From Schistosoma haematobium (lineage: Eukaryota; Platyhelminthes; Trematoda; Strigeidida; Schistosomatidae), in NCBI RefSeq assembly GCF_000699445.3, contig NC_067196.1:72671864-72735863 (forward strand): a stretch of DNA of 64,000 nt. Reading direction: 5' to 3'. The position numbers were made by a program, and so were the translations under genes. A model generated the notes under the pieces. It was not told the origin of the DNA, did no database searches, and saw only the letters and a program-made list of their open reading frames with translations. Of the stretch, positions 22,634 to 34,331 are shown piece by piece. Positions within the stretch are counted from its first letter, which is position 1. Each line of letters opens with the position of its first letter.

Positions 22634-25600
22634 CTGAATGTTATGAGAAAGAGAGATAAGTAAAAATGTAGTAGTCAGTAAATATACAAGTTCTAACAAA
22701 ATATGTACTCAGTCGATAAACTAATTGGTCGTTCAACATGTCACATTGTCTAGTCCTTAGTTGTGTTCGCATTAAAAATTAGTCACTAATTGATTCAACT
22801 TAGCGGTTGACATTTTTTTGAAGATACATATTCGAAGGTAGATGAAATAGAATCTCTGAAATTAAGTTTCCATGTTAGGTAGGACTGAAGAAATGGAGGA
22901 TCTCTTTAGAATTGGTTTTTACATCCCAGTGGAAATATAACTTCTCTTAAGATTGTATATGCGTCTTTCTTGATTCGTTTTTTAAGTTGGCTGGTTGTTT
23001 ATTCGAGAAAATATGAGCTACACAGTATAACACTCTTGATTTTCAACTCAACCTAATTTCTGTAACTCACCTAGCTTGTGTTGCGCGTACTGTGGGGTAT
23101 AAGTCAGTCAGTCACAACGTCGAACCTAGTAGGTATGTACATCGGTTCAAGTTGCCATACCCCATTAGCAGAGATGAAATTGTCAGGCCAAATCCCAGAA
23201 TGGTAGAGGCAGTAACAGTATTAGTGGTAATAAGAAAGGTTAGGCAATGAAGACATGAAGTAAGAAAATATAAATTAGAGAAAGAAAAAAAAAGCTATGA
23301 TGAATTTAGGAACCCGGAATTTGAGGGGGGAGAAAGAATAGATGCAGCTGTGTCATGGCAAACGATTTTGGGTCATGTCATTTAAAGTCTCTAAACACAC
23401 GGACCCCAACCAGGTGGTCTACACCTATTAACATGGCTTAGTCCATTTGTCTTCATGGACTGATGTCACGTTTTGGTTTGGCCACTCCTGTCTTTCTTTC
23501 CGCCTACTTCTACACTACATAACATCGCCCATTGAGGTAGGTAGTGGTTGGGCATATACAACACATGTCCCAACCATCCCAGTTGATGAACATTTGTCAC
23601 GTCATCAATCGATAAGTTACTGCACTTTTACCGCGGGGTGACAAAAGAGTATATTATAAACAAATTCTAGAAGTGGCCAAATTAGCATATATATCAACGA
23701 CAGATGAAGTTACTTGTTGTTCAGCTGAACCATATTGATAAATTTAAAACCCAGGTTTGAGACCGTATAATAATCATCATCAGAGAACGTAGTCATTAGA
23801 TGACTCATGGCTTAAAATCGGTGGTTTGACATTAGTTTTGTTCTTACACTAGAATTTTATTATTTCAAACTGTTCATGTCTTGCAATTTTATTTTTTTCT
23901 GATCAAATGATATTTTACAATTAGTTTTATTCGTTTGCTATTGTTTTTGCATTATGAATCTTGTTAAGGATATGAAAGGAAATTATACTTTTTTTAAAAT
24001 TAAAGTTTTTCTATCATGAAACACACCTGCAAACTGAAGCAACAGGACCGAAAACCTCCTCTTCCATACATGCCATTTTTGTGTGACAATTCGACAGAAC
24101 AGTTGCCGGATAAAAATAACCATTGGAGTAATCAAATCCAAATGAATTTTTACCCTTTAATCTACTATGGCCACCAATTAATGGATGTGCACCATGTTCT
24201 ACAGCTAGATTAACTAATTTTTCAATCTGGAAAAAACGATAAAATTGGAAATTATTACACTTTTATTAAATGTTCACAAATTTGAACATAAGTTAATTTA
24301 AAAAACTTCTGAAAACATAGAATGTTATTGTCTCTGTACTAAACCCACCCAGCTCAATCTATATCAGCTTAAGTCACCACAGTTCATATTACTGACACGA
24401 TGAAAAGAAATCAACCAGAGAATGGCAAAAATAATATAACAACGACAATAATAGACAATAATGAAAAATCTCTTCTTAAAGTAGCAAACGAATTGGGAAA
24501 AAAGATGGCAGGAATGTAAAATATAGGATCTCAGTAAGTGTGGCGCATATATATTGGCGCTCTCTTGTACCAATATTTATGTGTTCAAATAAATAAAATA
24601 AATAAAGGACGATAAACAATTAATAGAATACACGTATGTGATTTCTTTCCCACTTTCATTGTTATGCAAATTATTTATAATCATTGACATGTGGTCTCAT
24701 AATTAACAGGATTATTTAACCAGAGAACAATATAGATATATTTTCTGTATTTTCAAATGACGAAGACATTTTCCTTTGTTAGCCATCTCATTTTTTGTAC
24801 ACGGGAAAAAGCAATGAAACAGCAAGAATTCGAACTTATGAACAAGCCGTAAAAAGAAATAAATGGTGCCATTACAACGAAGTGATTTATTTTATAAAAA
24901 GAATATTATTGAAATTCATTGCAGATAACAGTAAACGACTTTTTATGACATAATTGATGACTTTACATTGATTATTACTATTCTGGATAGAGGTTCTTAT
25001 TTTTTGTCTATGACTTTCGTCAGGAACTAATATGTACAGACACTGTATTCGAAAACGTGAACAATTTGGGTTCTGTCTAAGTGACTCAAGGGTGTTTTGC
25101 TCACCATGAGACCTGAAGGTCCTGTGTTTTATCCCAGTTGAAATTATTGGTGTGCACTGTTGCGAAATCCCACACTGATGAAATGTCTGTTCAGTACCAA
25201 ACCATCCTTGATTTGTAATGGTTCCCCATATTTGATATACCTTTGCGACACAAAACCACCTAACAATCTAATAATAGATAATAATGAAGAAAACATAACG
25301 AACGAATTCGAATAACTTAAATTTCGAAATGATGGGTCTACATAAGACTATTCTATTGTTCCATATAGTTCGTTAATGAAATAGGCTTGGTACACGGACG
25401 TGATACTTGAACAATAATCTAAAAAATGAATTTTACAATATTCAGACATTCGAATAAGCAGTCTGAACAATTCGGCTGGCAAGCTAATTTGATTGCAAAA
25501 TTAAGTAGTAGTCGAAATACTAATGAGCAACAAGTGCGAAAAATAGTAAGTTTACGATTTTCTACAGGAAAATAAGGAGTACAAGTGAAGTGTGAAGATG

Positions 25601-28600
25601 ATATTATGAAAAAGAAACTAAGGACTTAAAAACGAAACACAAAAATTCGCTATACCTTAGTTAAAGCCTTTTCATTGATAACTGGACCTAAATTGGTATT
25701 TGGATTAGCACCGTTACCCATGTGAAGACGAGAAACGGCCTCAGTTAATTTGTTAACAAATACGTCATGTATTTCATCATGAACAAAAATACGATTTGCT
25801 GATATACAAGTCTAGGAAAGAGGAAAAATACAGGAAGCAAAAAAACACCTTGATAATTTAAATCGGATGAAAATATATCCTAATGACAAGTAGCTTACAT
25901 TACAAAAACATCTAGATTGCGGAACCAACATATGGCTAACACTAGTAATACATCAATCACACTAAAGTAATTCATAATATATGTAACATGTAACAATGGT
26001 GTATAACAGCCCCTAAAAAACACATTGTGATCACTACAAGATGAATGAAATAAAATCTAACCAACAGTAAAGTATCTGATAAAGTCTAAGTGATAGCAGC
26101 TGTAAAGCAATCAATTCACTGAAGGATTTCCACAGTCATTGTACGAAAAGTATATCGTTTCAGAACTTGGTAAATGATAGATATAATATCTACGGAGTGC
26201 TTGATTTCATGCATACACATCTTTTGTGTTGAACAGGTGCAATTTCAGTATATTCCATTGTTTGTATATTCTTTATTCTATATCTGAAAAGTATTCTTCA
26301 CAACCCAGTCATTTTTACCTCTTAACGTGAATATAACACACTAAAGTTATAACACGTAAGCCAACTCACAGGTTATACATTTAATTATTACTTATTAAAC
26401 ATTTCACAAAAAATGGCGTTTATTGAAAAGGTCTTCAGGGATAATTCATCCTGAGAATGTCCTACTTCCATCGCTTTTAAGTTTAAAGCTTTAGTCTTAA
26501 AGCAGATTCACAAAAAAATTAATAGTTGAACTGCTAATAAAGGTCAGGAAGTACTAGACAGCCGTTTCATCCCAATATAGGATAACCCAGTAGTGCGAGC
26601 CCATAATCCAACCAGGGGTCTAGCCCCGGACCTACGGGTCTCAGGAAAAACACTTAACCATTAGGACCACTATATCGGTATCTAGTAGTACAATTCTAAC
26701 CTTCAATGATACTGCAACTGAGATCAATTTGTAACGAACACAACCTACAAGTTAAATTATTGCACATACGGCCACTTCAACTAAAATATATGATCATAAA
26801 TTGTTCGTTGAAACTAGGAGATTTAAATAATCCAACAAAACAACAAGTGTTCTATTTCATAAAACATAATACTAATTAGGTATCGAACGGACGAACTGAA
26901 TTGAATACATAAAACTTAATTTCACAAAGAAATAATAAATGCAATATGATGTACATTGCAGACTGCAAAACCTATACTCACTTGTCCAGAACAACGAAAT
27001 TTACATCCTACTGCGCCAGTAACGGCTTTCTCAATATTCGCAGAATCAAAAATAATAAACGGAGCATTACCGCCCATTTCCAAAAGAACGCGTTTACCAT
27101 AATTAGCAGCTTTGGCGTAAAGCATCTATTAATAAATAGAGTTAAGAAAACAGTTTGAAACTAACAACAGAAAATAAAACAGAAACGAGAACACAAAAGC
27201 AACAACAACACCAAGCATTTGTGTGAGAAGTACGCAGATGCATTATGTAGTGTTCAATTGAAGAACAGCATATTTTATTTGATTTATCTGTGACAGTTTT
27301 GGTGTTTGTTCCAATAGGTTAGACATTAACACCACTGAATGCTGGCTTAGTGGTCTAGAGGTTAAGCGTTTGCACGCGAGACCGACAGGTTTTGGGTCCG
27401 AGTCCTGCGGGCGGGGTCGTGAATGCGAACTGTTGAGGAGTCCCATACTAGGATGAAACGGCCGTCCAGTGCTTCCAGGTTTTTTATAATGGTCTAGCTT
27501 TAATTAACTCATGATTTCAAATATTAAATTACTAAAGATCTCTACGAAAACCCCTTCTAATTTTATTGATTGGATTTATTCAAAGTGAATTTTGTTCATT
27601 GACTTTCAACTGTATTATATCATTCCGTATGGAATTAGTTATTGGATTTTCAATGCATTTTTCCTTATATTAATTAATTCACCGTGATTTTTGTTAGGTC
27701 CCGATAAAAATAATGAATGGTAACTTTGGGATCCTTTTATGGACCAAAACTAAACGCATCGTGAAATTGTTAAATAACTAAACTATTCATATTCATGTTC
27801 CTCTTATTATAAGTTTTATTTTGACCTATGAACTAATATTATACGCTTTACCATTCTTGAATTATGCCCTGTCTGTTAATCACTACTTCCCACACTCACA
27901 GCCACATTTGGCCAAATCTTGTACAAATGTTGTTTCATATTTTATGGTACGTTGTGGTTTGTTTGGTTGGTATATAAACAGAGTATGTTTGAAATACATG
28001 ATTCATATTGCAGAGGCTGATATTGGTGTTCTGGACTTAACTGGCTGGACTAGGCGGAAAGCAGGACCAATCGGAACTCTAGGCTGCTCGCACGTGTTTT
28101 ACGCGTACTTGATCCGATCGATAATTCACTGACCTCTAATTGGCGGTCACAAGTTATAATAATTTTGCGTTACCATAACTGGTCAGTTGATAAGATTTTG
28201 TGACTAATAATTATTATATATTTAAAAATACAAAATGATGGGAGAAATATTTCTTCTCAATTTATTTCTTTATCAAGGCTTTACACAAATTGAAGTCCAT
28301 TTAACAGTGTAATGATCAGTTAATAACAGAGTTTGGAAAATTAAAGCCGAAATTTCATAGCCTATTAATTATCAAAACAAATAACATGAGAGTAAGAATA
28401 GAAATGGAAATTGGATGTAAATATAAATGTCTTTTTGTTATCTGTGATATTAGGAATAAGTAATTAGTATAACAGATGAGGTGAAAATTAGGTAATAAGA
28501 TTATTAGACAGGTTACGTAAGACTTGAATTGGAAATTAAAATATGAAAAGTCAAAGTTTGTAAAATTTTTATCAAACTAGCCAATGTGAAATATTTTGCC

Positions 28601-31600
28601 AATAAAAGTTAGTAGTATTGAATTACGACACAAATAGTTAATTATTTGTGCTGGATAATGAGAAAAGTTATGGTGATATTGTCTACCTCACTGAATAAGT
28701 GAAGTGATAATTGATAGGAAATGAGTAGTGAAATATGATAAACTCAATAGGAAGTATAAAAATGTATATTTCACCGAGTAAGTTTACAGACAGTGGTATA
28801 TGAGGCGACAAAAGAATGGTCCCCAAACGCCCTGTTACGGCCGAGGGTGGGGAGGGTCTTCTCGAAATGCTCTTGCATAGTCACGTGCATACAACCACTG
28901 CCAGGGAATTCTTACAGACTGAGCGAGGTTGTTGTTTACGACATTGAGAGGACGAAAAGCGAATGTCCGGCAGTTTAACGAGGTTCGTGGACATCGAGAG
29001 TCCACCTAGGGGTTTGGAAAACCCTGATTCTAAACCAATGTTACACATGGGCTCCAGGATCCTGAGAGAACAAATGGCGTATTAACCCATTGTTGGTCAC
29101 CCGCTTCCATGGGACTGCATCTCCTAACGTTGCTCCACTGCCTTGTGGATCAGACCTGTAGTTTGAAGGCTCCGGTTGTGGCCTCCTGAGAAAACCACTT
29201 GCCTCGGTTTGGGTACCCGAACAGTATCACATCCTATACACAAATCAACTGACGACTACTACTGGAAATATTATTCTTGCTTCAATTAGCATTCAGACAA
29301 ATCACATTGACCATCATTTGATAACATTCACTTTTGTTTTTTATATACCACGTCATTTATCTACTCTTCTATTCTCACTTTATGTATTCTTGTTTTTCAG
29401 CTCATCTATGATGGAAACCCTCTTTTGGGTGGTGCATATGTATTTGGTACCTGTTTGTACCATTACTTATGTGTTCAAATAAATAAATAAGTAAATAAAT
29501 AGACAAAAGAATGGTAGTAGTAGTAGTAGTGGTAGTAGTAGGTTGTAAAAAGCTAGGAGAAGTCAAACCAACACATGGCACCAGTCTATGAAGTTATTGA
29601 CTGTTGGACTGAAGCACATAGGTGGGTGCAGATTATCTGATTGGGGTCCGTGTGACTATCGTAACCAATTGTTAGAGACTGGGTGACAGCTTAAAATCGT
29701 CCACAGTAGTGCAGGTGCATTAACTCTTCATGTTTCCTTAGTTTTTGGAACCCACTATTTTGTTTCCCGTTTTTAAATACATAATCTTTTCTACTAATAC
29801 TGATACCGCTACTACTTTTGCTACTCTTCGATTTGACCTAATAATTTTATTTCGCTGAGATAATGTAGTGTAGCGATTTGAACCAACCCATGTATGTGTC
29901 AGATTCTACGTTACATACGACTGAGTGATTGAAAACTAAGACATTTTCAAAATAAAAAGTAAAATGATTATAATAACAAAATGATGATGTACTTAAAATA
30001 TCCCAACGAGAAGAAAATTGAATTCCTATCGTTACGCAACTTAGTGAAAGTGTATTAAAATACTATTTTATTAATAAAAAATATTTTTATGCGCTCTGAT
30101 CACAGGAATCCCAAAATAATAATTAAACATACCGTTCCCACTTCTGTAGAGCCAGTAAATCCAATTAAACGAACAATGGGATGAGTACATAATACATTTC
30201 CGATTTCTTCTGCTCCATTGTCATCAACTGCGGCTGTGATTACATTCAAAACACCTGGAGGTATTCCCGCTTTTTCAATACCAAGATAAGTAATAGCCAA
30301 TGATGTTAATGGAGTATCTTCAGCTGGTTTAATAATTACAGAGCATCCTGAAGCCAAAGCAGCACCAACTTTTCGTGTTACCATAGAAAGTGGAAAATTC
30401 CACTAAGTATATGAAAATACATTAACATTTTCAACTTGTTAGTAAACATAAAAATCACCATAAATTACTTTCCTTTCATAATCAGTTAATTATGAAGTGA
30501 TTTTTCTAAATATTTACTTGCTTTGAATGTAGCACAGCTCTTTCTTTTTCCAAACGTATAAGAACATTTCACCATGTGAGTAAGCGAAATCATTGAAAAT
30601 ATTGAGAGAATAATTGTATGATAAAACTCAGTTTATTATAAGCATAATCGAATTCAAGATATCAAAATTAGTTGTAACTTGTAGAAGAAAAATGTCAATA
30701 TCTCATAATAAGGAAAGAAAAGGCAGAAAGTATGAGTAACTGCCAATTACCAGATGTGATAAATACATCCTGTAGATAACTGTACCAACGAAAGCATGTT
30801 GGATAAATTAGTCACTTGACTCCATTATTTTATTCAATGACTCCATTCAACTGATTTTCGGACTTATAAGTACATCCGGCGTTTTAGGGCCTCCTAATAT
30901 TAGGTGAGATTTCAAATATAATAACTCTACATGTTTTAAACAAGTTTCATATAAAAATGTGAATAATAACGTGTTATTACTAATTCACACAAACAACTAG
31001 GATTAGGAGGGTAAAACAATACAACAAAAGGAAGCATGATCTAATTACCGGAGTAATTACACCAACAACGCCAATTGGTTGTTGAGCAATTAGCTGACGC
31101 CGTGAATGAGAGCTTAGTGATGGAATATAAAGACCAAAAACACGTTTAGCTTCCTCAGCATACCATTCCAGAGCGGAAACACCTGACAGAACTTCATTAC
31201 GTGCATCGAATGACGATTTCCCTGAAAAATAAAAATAATACAATTTATTGATTTTATAGTCAACACCATGGACTAAAGTTAGTTAAACAATAATTGGGAA
31301 CTAGAAAGCATTAGAAAGTTGCTTCATTTTAGTATAGGACTCAGTAATAAGCATCTACAACCTTACCATGGATAGAGTTAAGGACAGTTATATCCCACGG
31401 CAATCAACCAAATCGCAAAATCGCCCAGGGTCTGACAATCAGTGGAGTTGTGGATGCGCAGTGCCGAGGAGACGAATATTAGGATAAAACAGACGTCGAC
31501 TGCTTCCTGGATTTCAATTAAGACTAGATGCTGACGATAAAACTTAACAACCTCGGCAAACTTCCTATACAGTTTGTTCCTCACCAAAAACCTAAAGGTC

Positions 31601-31795
31601 ATGAATTTGGACCCCCAGTAAAGACCGTTTAGCAAGTACTGGTGAGGGGTAGCGAATAATGACGAAATAGTTGATCACTAGCAATATGATGTCTAATGGT
31701 TTTCCAGTTGATGGTTGTGCATGATGAAAACTGTGTTCAAACTAGACAAAAAACTAGTCATCTAACTAAACAAACGTCATGGCTTTCTGAATTTT

Positions 31796-31854
<59 letters not shown>

Positions 31855-34331
31855 AACAGGAAACGTGATAGTAAATTGTAATCATAGAGTCAAAGAATAA
31901 ATTCTCAGTATTAGTGTCTAAAAATGTATAAACAGACATAACAGAATATCTCACATTTTCAGCTACAATAAGATCCGTCAATGAGTCAACATTCTGTCGA
32001 ATAGTATCTGCCCATTTACGTATAACTGACGATCGTTCCCCCGGCGTTTTCGATTTCCATTCTTTTTGACTGACTGAAGCTACATTGACGCTAATCTCAC
32101 ATTCATTCTTTGAACAAGCTGGAACCAAACCTAAATGTTCACCTGTAGCCGGATTCACAACTAGAATAAATAAATATTTACGAATATATGTAACTAGGTA
32201 TGATGACGGATGAGAACAATACTGTATTTACAGGAATGCTACAAAAGTCATGCCAACTCCAATTAACCTGATACTATGGTGAGAACCAGTTTAATAAAAT
32301 AATCGTTTAACCTACAGAACTTACTTTCGAATACTCTTCTGAACAACTTTAGTTGAAGGCTATTATTAACAGGATTTCATGAGTTATTTCTAAGAATCGC
32401 TTAATCAACTTTAATGTGTCTAAAGTGAGAAATTATTAGTTATCTATTGAGAATTGTTGGCCGTTAACTAATGAAAGCTATAACCACAAAGAATAGTTGT
32501 ATTCAAGAGTTCATATCCCTAAGGACTACAAAACAAAAAATAAAAATCAACTGAATTTAGATTGTGAAACAGGTAAAATAACTAACCGAATATTCATCGA
32601 ATGCCAGTTAGCAAAAGAATAAAACTTCTTAGAAGCTTAGACTGTGTGAACACCAGATTAGAAAATATATAGTAATTCAGTTCAGTTACACTAAGTAAAA
32701 TCTTAATATTAGTATACTGTGGATTATACAACGCTCCTCCCCTCCCCACAGAACAAGATAATTGTAAATAAAGGCAAAACCGATGAAAATAGAAATAAAA
32801 TCAGCTAACAAAAAGTCAGTCAGTAACAACGTAGAACTTCGTACATCAGTTCGAGTTGCCATATCGCATTAGCACAGAGATGCAGTGGTCGATTCAAATC
32901 CCATAGTGGTAGAGGTAGTAAGAGTATAAACAGTAATCAGAAAGATTGGGGTTTGGAGATGTTATTGAAAGAGTAAAATCCAGTGAAATAAATTTGGGAA
33001 GAGAAAAAACAGACAAGGAGGAATCAGGAAATTAGAATTTGGAAGAACACAAAGAGTAGATGCACCTGCACCATTGCAAACGATTTTGAGCCATGTCATT
33101 CAGGGTCTCTAACCATCGCTGTTTTTTTTTTTTTTGCTAACAGAAAGTATTGTAACACAGTGGAAGTCAACATAGCTCAATATTCGAAACTATTAATAAT
33201 TAACTTAGTTGAAGGGGTTTTATGGGAATTGACTGTTTTTAGGTTGTATTAGTCATAGAGGTATATCCTCAGTTGAAGTATTACTGAAAACTTAATGAGC
33301 TATTTTGTCCTAATATGGGACACTTCAGAAGTGTGCGCCAACAACCCCACCAGGGGTCAAGACCAACACTTTTAGATCTCGTAGCGAAAGCTTAACTGTT
33401 AAAAATAATGGGTCAGAGTCCAGTGGTATAATATCAATCCCAATTAATTTGTGATGTAGCACGGCATTTGTTTTATCTTAGTATTTCACTCCTCACATGT
33501 CTGAACTGAACCAGTCGCGACTCATTACCTCAATGATGTTCCAACTGTGATCGATCTGTGACGAACACAATCTACTAATTAATACAATTCAATTTTCCTC
33601 AGAATTCAAGTGCACGATCTTATACTCGGCTCTAAGTTGCATTTCTGTTGATGAAAGTTGATATAAATCCAATAAGTTGAGTGAGAAACGAACCTGCAAC
33701 CTAATTATTGAAAGGAAAGTATCCTAACCAATAAGGAGCTGATTAACTTTTAGACGTTACGATTTACACTGCTGGATATCTTTGACCATTAAAATGCCAT
33801 ACAATACAGAGTGAATACGCTAAAACGAACAGCAAATACAGCCGCTGTTAGTTACAGTTTCCTGATTTTGTAATTAAACACAAATTTCACTACCCGTTCG
33901 TTCAAACATCACTAAATATTATAATCTATCACTGAAGTTTTAATACTAGACTGATTTCAAGTTTTTATCTAAAAAATTTCGTTGAGTGAGAATAAAATAT
34001 TATGAAACATTATAATATTACAGTGCTCTACAGGGATAACTTTTAAAGATCAACCCTAGAAAAGTAATGTACGAAGACAAGTTTATGTAGTCCTGAATGA
34101 TAGATAAGCATAATTTCAACGAAAATTTAAATTTCTTTGAGGAAATCCGCAAAAAGTAAACAAACCCGAAAACGCTTTTCCAGACAAGGAAGGTTCCCAT
34201 CTCCCCGAATAGAATGCTTTGTTTTCTGGAACTAACTGGCCCCAAAATGGTCCCATCCGACTGCATGATAAACTTAGTTTTACACTGGGAGTATGTAATA
34301 CATTTGATTTCGCGAGCCACCATTTTCGCAC
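22363..34331 (-). CDS. ALDH5A1: Succinate-semialdehyde dehydrogenase, mitochondrial type (8 exons)
   Basis: NAD-dependent oxidation of succinate semialdehyde to succinate, the last step of the GABA shunt, normally in the mitochondrial matrix. Exons on the minus strand: 34331-34166, 32160-31955, 31221-31049, 30402-30133, 27125-26982, 25811-25656, 24226-24027, 22633-22363. They encode about 528 residues (human enzyme 535). Visible landmarks: basic, acid-poor N-terminus fitting a transit peptide; [20 protein letters not shown] (Rossmann Gly motif); LLEMGG with the catalytic Glu; GQTC with the nucleophile Cys; [22 protein letters not shown] near the C-terminus. Every junction is GT-AG and in phase except exon 2/3, which is one base short (see that exon). 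The family is certain; the SSADH subtype is inferred from overall similarity to human ALDH5A1 and bacterial GabD. Introns carry SINEs, a solo LTR and LINE ends. Confidence 0.88.
23098..23640 (-). mobile_element. LINE 3' end in SSADH intron 7
   Basis: 3' end (CAGTCAGTCACAAC) at the left, then C-terminal coding remnants (WLG...GGLRVF-like; 'ggaccccaaccaggtggtc' as in 34960). 5'-truncated. Possible worn duplication TACTGTGGGGTA / TACCGCGGGGTG. Same sense as the host gene. Confidence 0.75.
24027..24226 (-). CDS. ALDH5A1: SSADH exon 7
   Basis: Acceptor TTTTTTCCAG, then [20 protein letters not shown], ending [16 protein letters not shown] plus AG before donor GTGTGT (24026). EEVFGP is the family's conserved NAD-ribose-binding motif. 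The trailing AG plus the first A of exon 8 makes Arg, giving [10 protein letters not shown]. Confidence 0.9.
24380..24600 (+). repeat. Retroposon R 3' tail
   Basis: Ends 'ttgtaccaatatttatg', then TGTTCAAATAAATAAAATAA, the shared 3' terminus of the elements at 28780, 37415 and 38098. The upstream boundary is uncertain. In SSADH intron 6, antisense. Confidence 0.6.
24601..25084. other. SSADH intron 6, unique part
   Basis: No feature recognised. Confidence 0.5.
25085..25220 (+). repeat. Hammerhead SINE, strongly degraded
   Basis: Retains 'gtgcactgttgcgaaatccc' and 'ctgatgaaatgtctgttcag' in place of the ribozyme. In SSADH intron 6, antisense. Confidence 0.6.
25656..25811 (-). CDS. ALDH5A1: SSADH exon 6 (catalytic Cys)
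   Basis: Not an ATG-started frame, so found by splice signals. Acceptor TTTCCTAG at 25812, then [33 protein letters not shown] and [12 protein letters not shown], donor GTATAG at 25655. The Cys two codons in is the thiol nucleophile of GQTC. The residue two further on, Cys in human SSADH (redox-switch pair), is Ser here. 52 codons, phase 0. Confidence 0.92.
26515..26765 (-). repeat. Hammerhead SINE, degraded
   Basis: Minus sense; head, B-box-like GGTCCGGGGCTAGACC and a mutated core (CTGGGTTA). GAAA and ACGGCTGT remain. 5' part extends to the 'aacgaacacaacctac' block also found at 33565. In SSADH intron 5, same sense as the gene. Confidence 0.75.
26982..27125 (-). CDS. ALDH5A1: SSADH exon 5 (catalytic Glu)
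   Basis: Acceptor AATAG, then [35 protein letters not shown] and KFRCSGQ, ending at donor GTGAGT (26981). The E of LLEMGG is the general base. Exactly 48 codons, phase 0. Confidence 0.92.
27300..27570 (+). repeat. Hammerhead SINE, well preserved, core one change
   Basis: Head GGCTTAGTGGTCTAGAGG, B box GGTCCGAGTCC, then TTGAGGA (C3 to U), stem II GTCCCATACTAGGAT, GAAA, ACGGCCGT, GTC, CAGTGC. The C3 change should abolish cleavage. In SSADH intron 4, antisense. Confidence 0.85.
27692..28161 (+). mobile_element. Solo LTR, copy 2, in SSADH intron 4
   Basis: 470 bp, starts TGTTAGGTCCC, ends TTATAATA. Perfect 5-bp duplication ATTTT at 27687-27691 and 28162-28166. TATATAAAC near 27971. Antisense to the gene. 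Confidence 0.87.
28162..28779. other. SSADH intron 4, unique part
   Basis: AT-rich; nothing recognised. Confidence 0.5.
28780..29495 (+). mobile_element. Retroposon R, longest copy
   Basis: Relatively GC-rich 5' half with an open frame of 61 codons at 28793-28978 ([17 protein letters not shown]...; no family recognised), then the block 'ttaacgaggttcgtggacat', ending TGTTCAAATAAATAAATAAG. The A-rich end containing AATAAA marks a polyadenylated retroposon. Same family as 37415-37930 (minus). Confidence 0.7.
29496..29545 (+). repeat. AAAT tail and GTA microsatellite
   Basis: (AAAT)n of the retroposon tail followed by (GTA)n at about 29513-29541. Confidence 0.8.
29546..29830 (+). mobile_element. 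LINE 3' coding fragment
   Basis: Frames read THGTSL..., [20 protein letters not shown], matching the C-terminus of the LINE at 34655 (VGRCRLLGWGPCDFRNRWLK). Plus sense, so antisense to SSADH; in intron 4. Confidence 0.75.
30133..30402 (-). CDS. ALDH5A1: SSADH exon 4 (cofactor-binding core)
   Basis: Acceptor ACTTAG; 90 codons, phase 0 to phase 0. Begins [20 protein letters not shown], then [12 protein letters not shown] and [10 protein letters not shown], ending [10 protein letters not shown] before donor GTATGT. WNFP (oxyanion-hole Asn), the KPAED lysine (NADP/NAD ribose contact) and the GSTEVG turn are all intact. Confidence 0.92.
31049..31221 (-). CDS. ALDH5A1: SSADH exon 3
   Basis: Acceptor ATTTTTCAG just before 31221. 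The frame matching the family reads (G)[22 protein letters not shown], then [12 protein letters not shown], ending exactly at donor GTAATT (31048). Equivalent to human ESGKPLKEA...VITP. Its first codon is completed by a base that exon 2 does not supply with standard splice sites. Confidence 0.85.
31430..31530 (+). repeat. Hammerhead SINE, degraded fragment
   Basis: 'gtggatgcgcagtgccgagg', then 'aggataaaacagacgtcg' and 'tgcttcctgg'. In SSADH intron 2 flank region 3' of exon 2... antisense; ribozyme core lost. Confidence 0.65.
31801..31852. repeat. (TA)26 microsatellite in SSADH intron 2
   Basis: Uninterrupted TA repeat about 100 bp inside the intron from exon 2. Confidence 0.95.
31955..32160 (-). 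CDS. ALDH5A1: SSADH exon 2
   Basis: Acceptor TTCTAG at 32161-32166. Encodes [10 protein letters not shown] through KWADTIRQN to DLIVAEN, the N-terminal part of the NAD-binding domain. The only plausible donor is GTGAGA at 31954, which ends the exon in phase 0 after Asn. Exon 3 needs one more base to continue in frame. Either the intron is noncanonical (TG-AG, exon ending at 31954) or one base has been lost here. Confidence 0.85.
32817..33135 (-). mobile_element. LINE 3' end with oligo(A) at its 5' junction, SSADH intron 1
   Basis: 3' end at the left; the 5' truncation at the right carries a run of 14 T on the plus strand. Flanked by GCTAACAAAAAGT (32804-32816) and GCTAACAGAAAGT (33136-33148), a 13-bp duplication with one mismatch. 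Confidence 0.8.
33235..33590 (-). repeat. Hammerhead SINE, degraded
   Basis: Minus sense; core CTGAAGT, AAAA instead of GAAA; 5' part reaches 'gacgaacacaatctac'. In SSADH intron 1, same sense as the gene. Confidence 0.75.
34166..34331 (-). CDS. ALDH5A1: SSADH exon 1 (start codon and transit peptide)
   Basis: Starts ATG at 34331 ([10 protein letters not shown]...). The first 25 or so residues are rich in Lys, Arg, Ser and hydrophobics with no acidic residue, as expected of a mitochondrial transit peptide. Then comes [13 protein letters not shown], matching the dehydrogenase N-terminal strand ('x-NGxW'). It ends SGKAFS plus one base before donor GTTTGT at 34165. That leftover G joins TT of exon 2 to give the Val of SVVNPATG. 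A second overlapping frame opens at 34341 but shows no family match. Confidence 0.8.
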
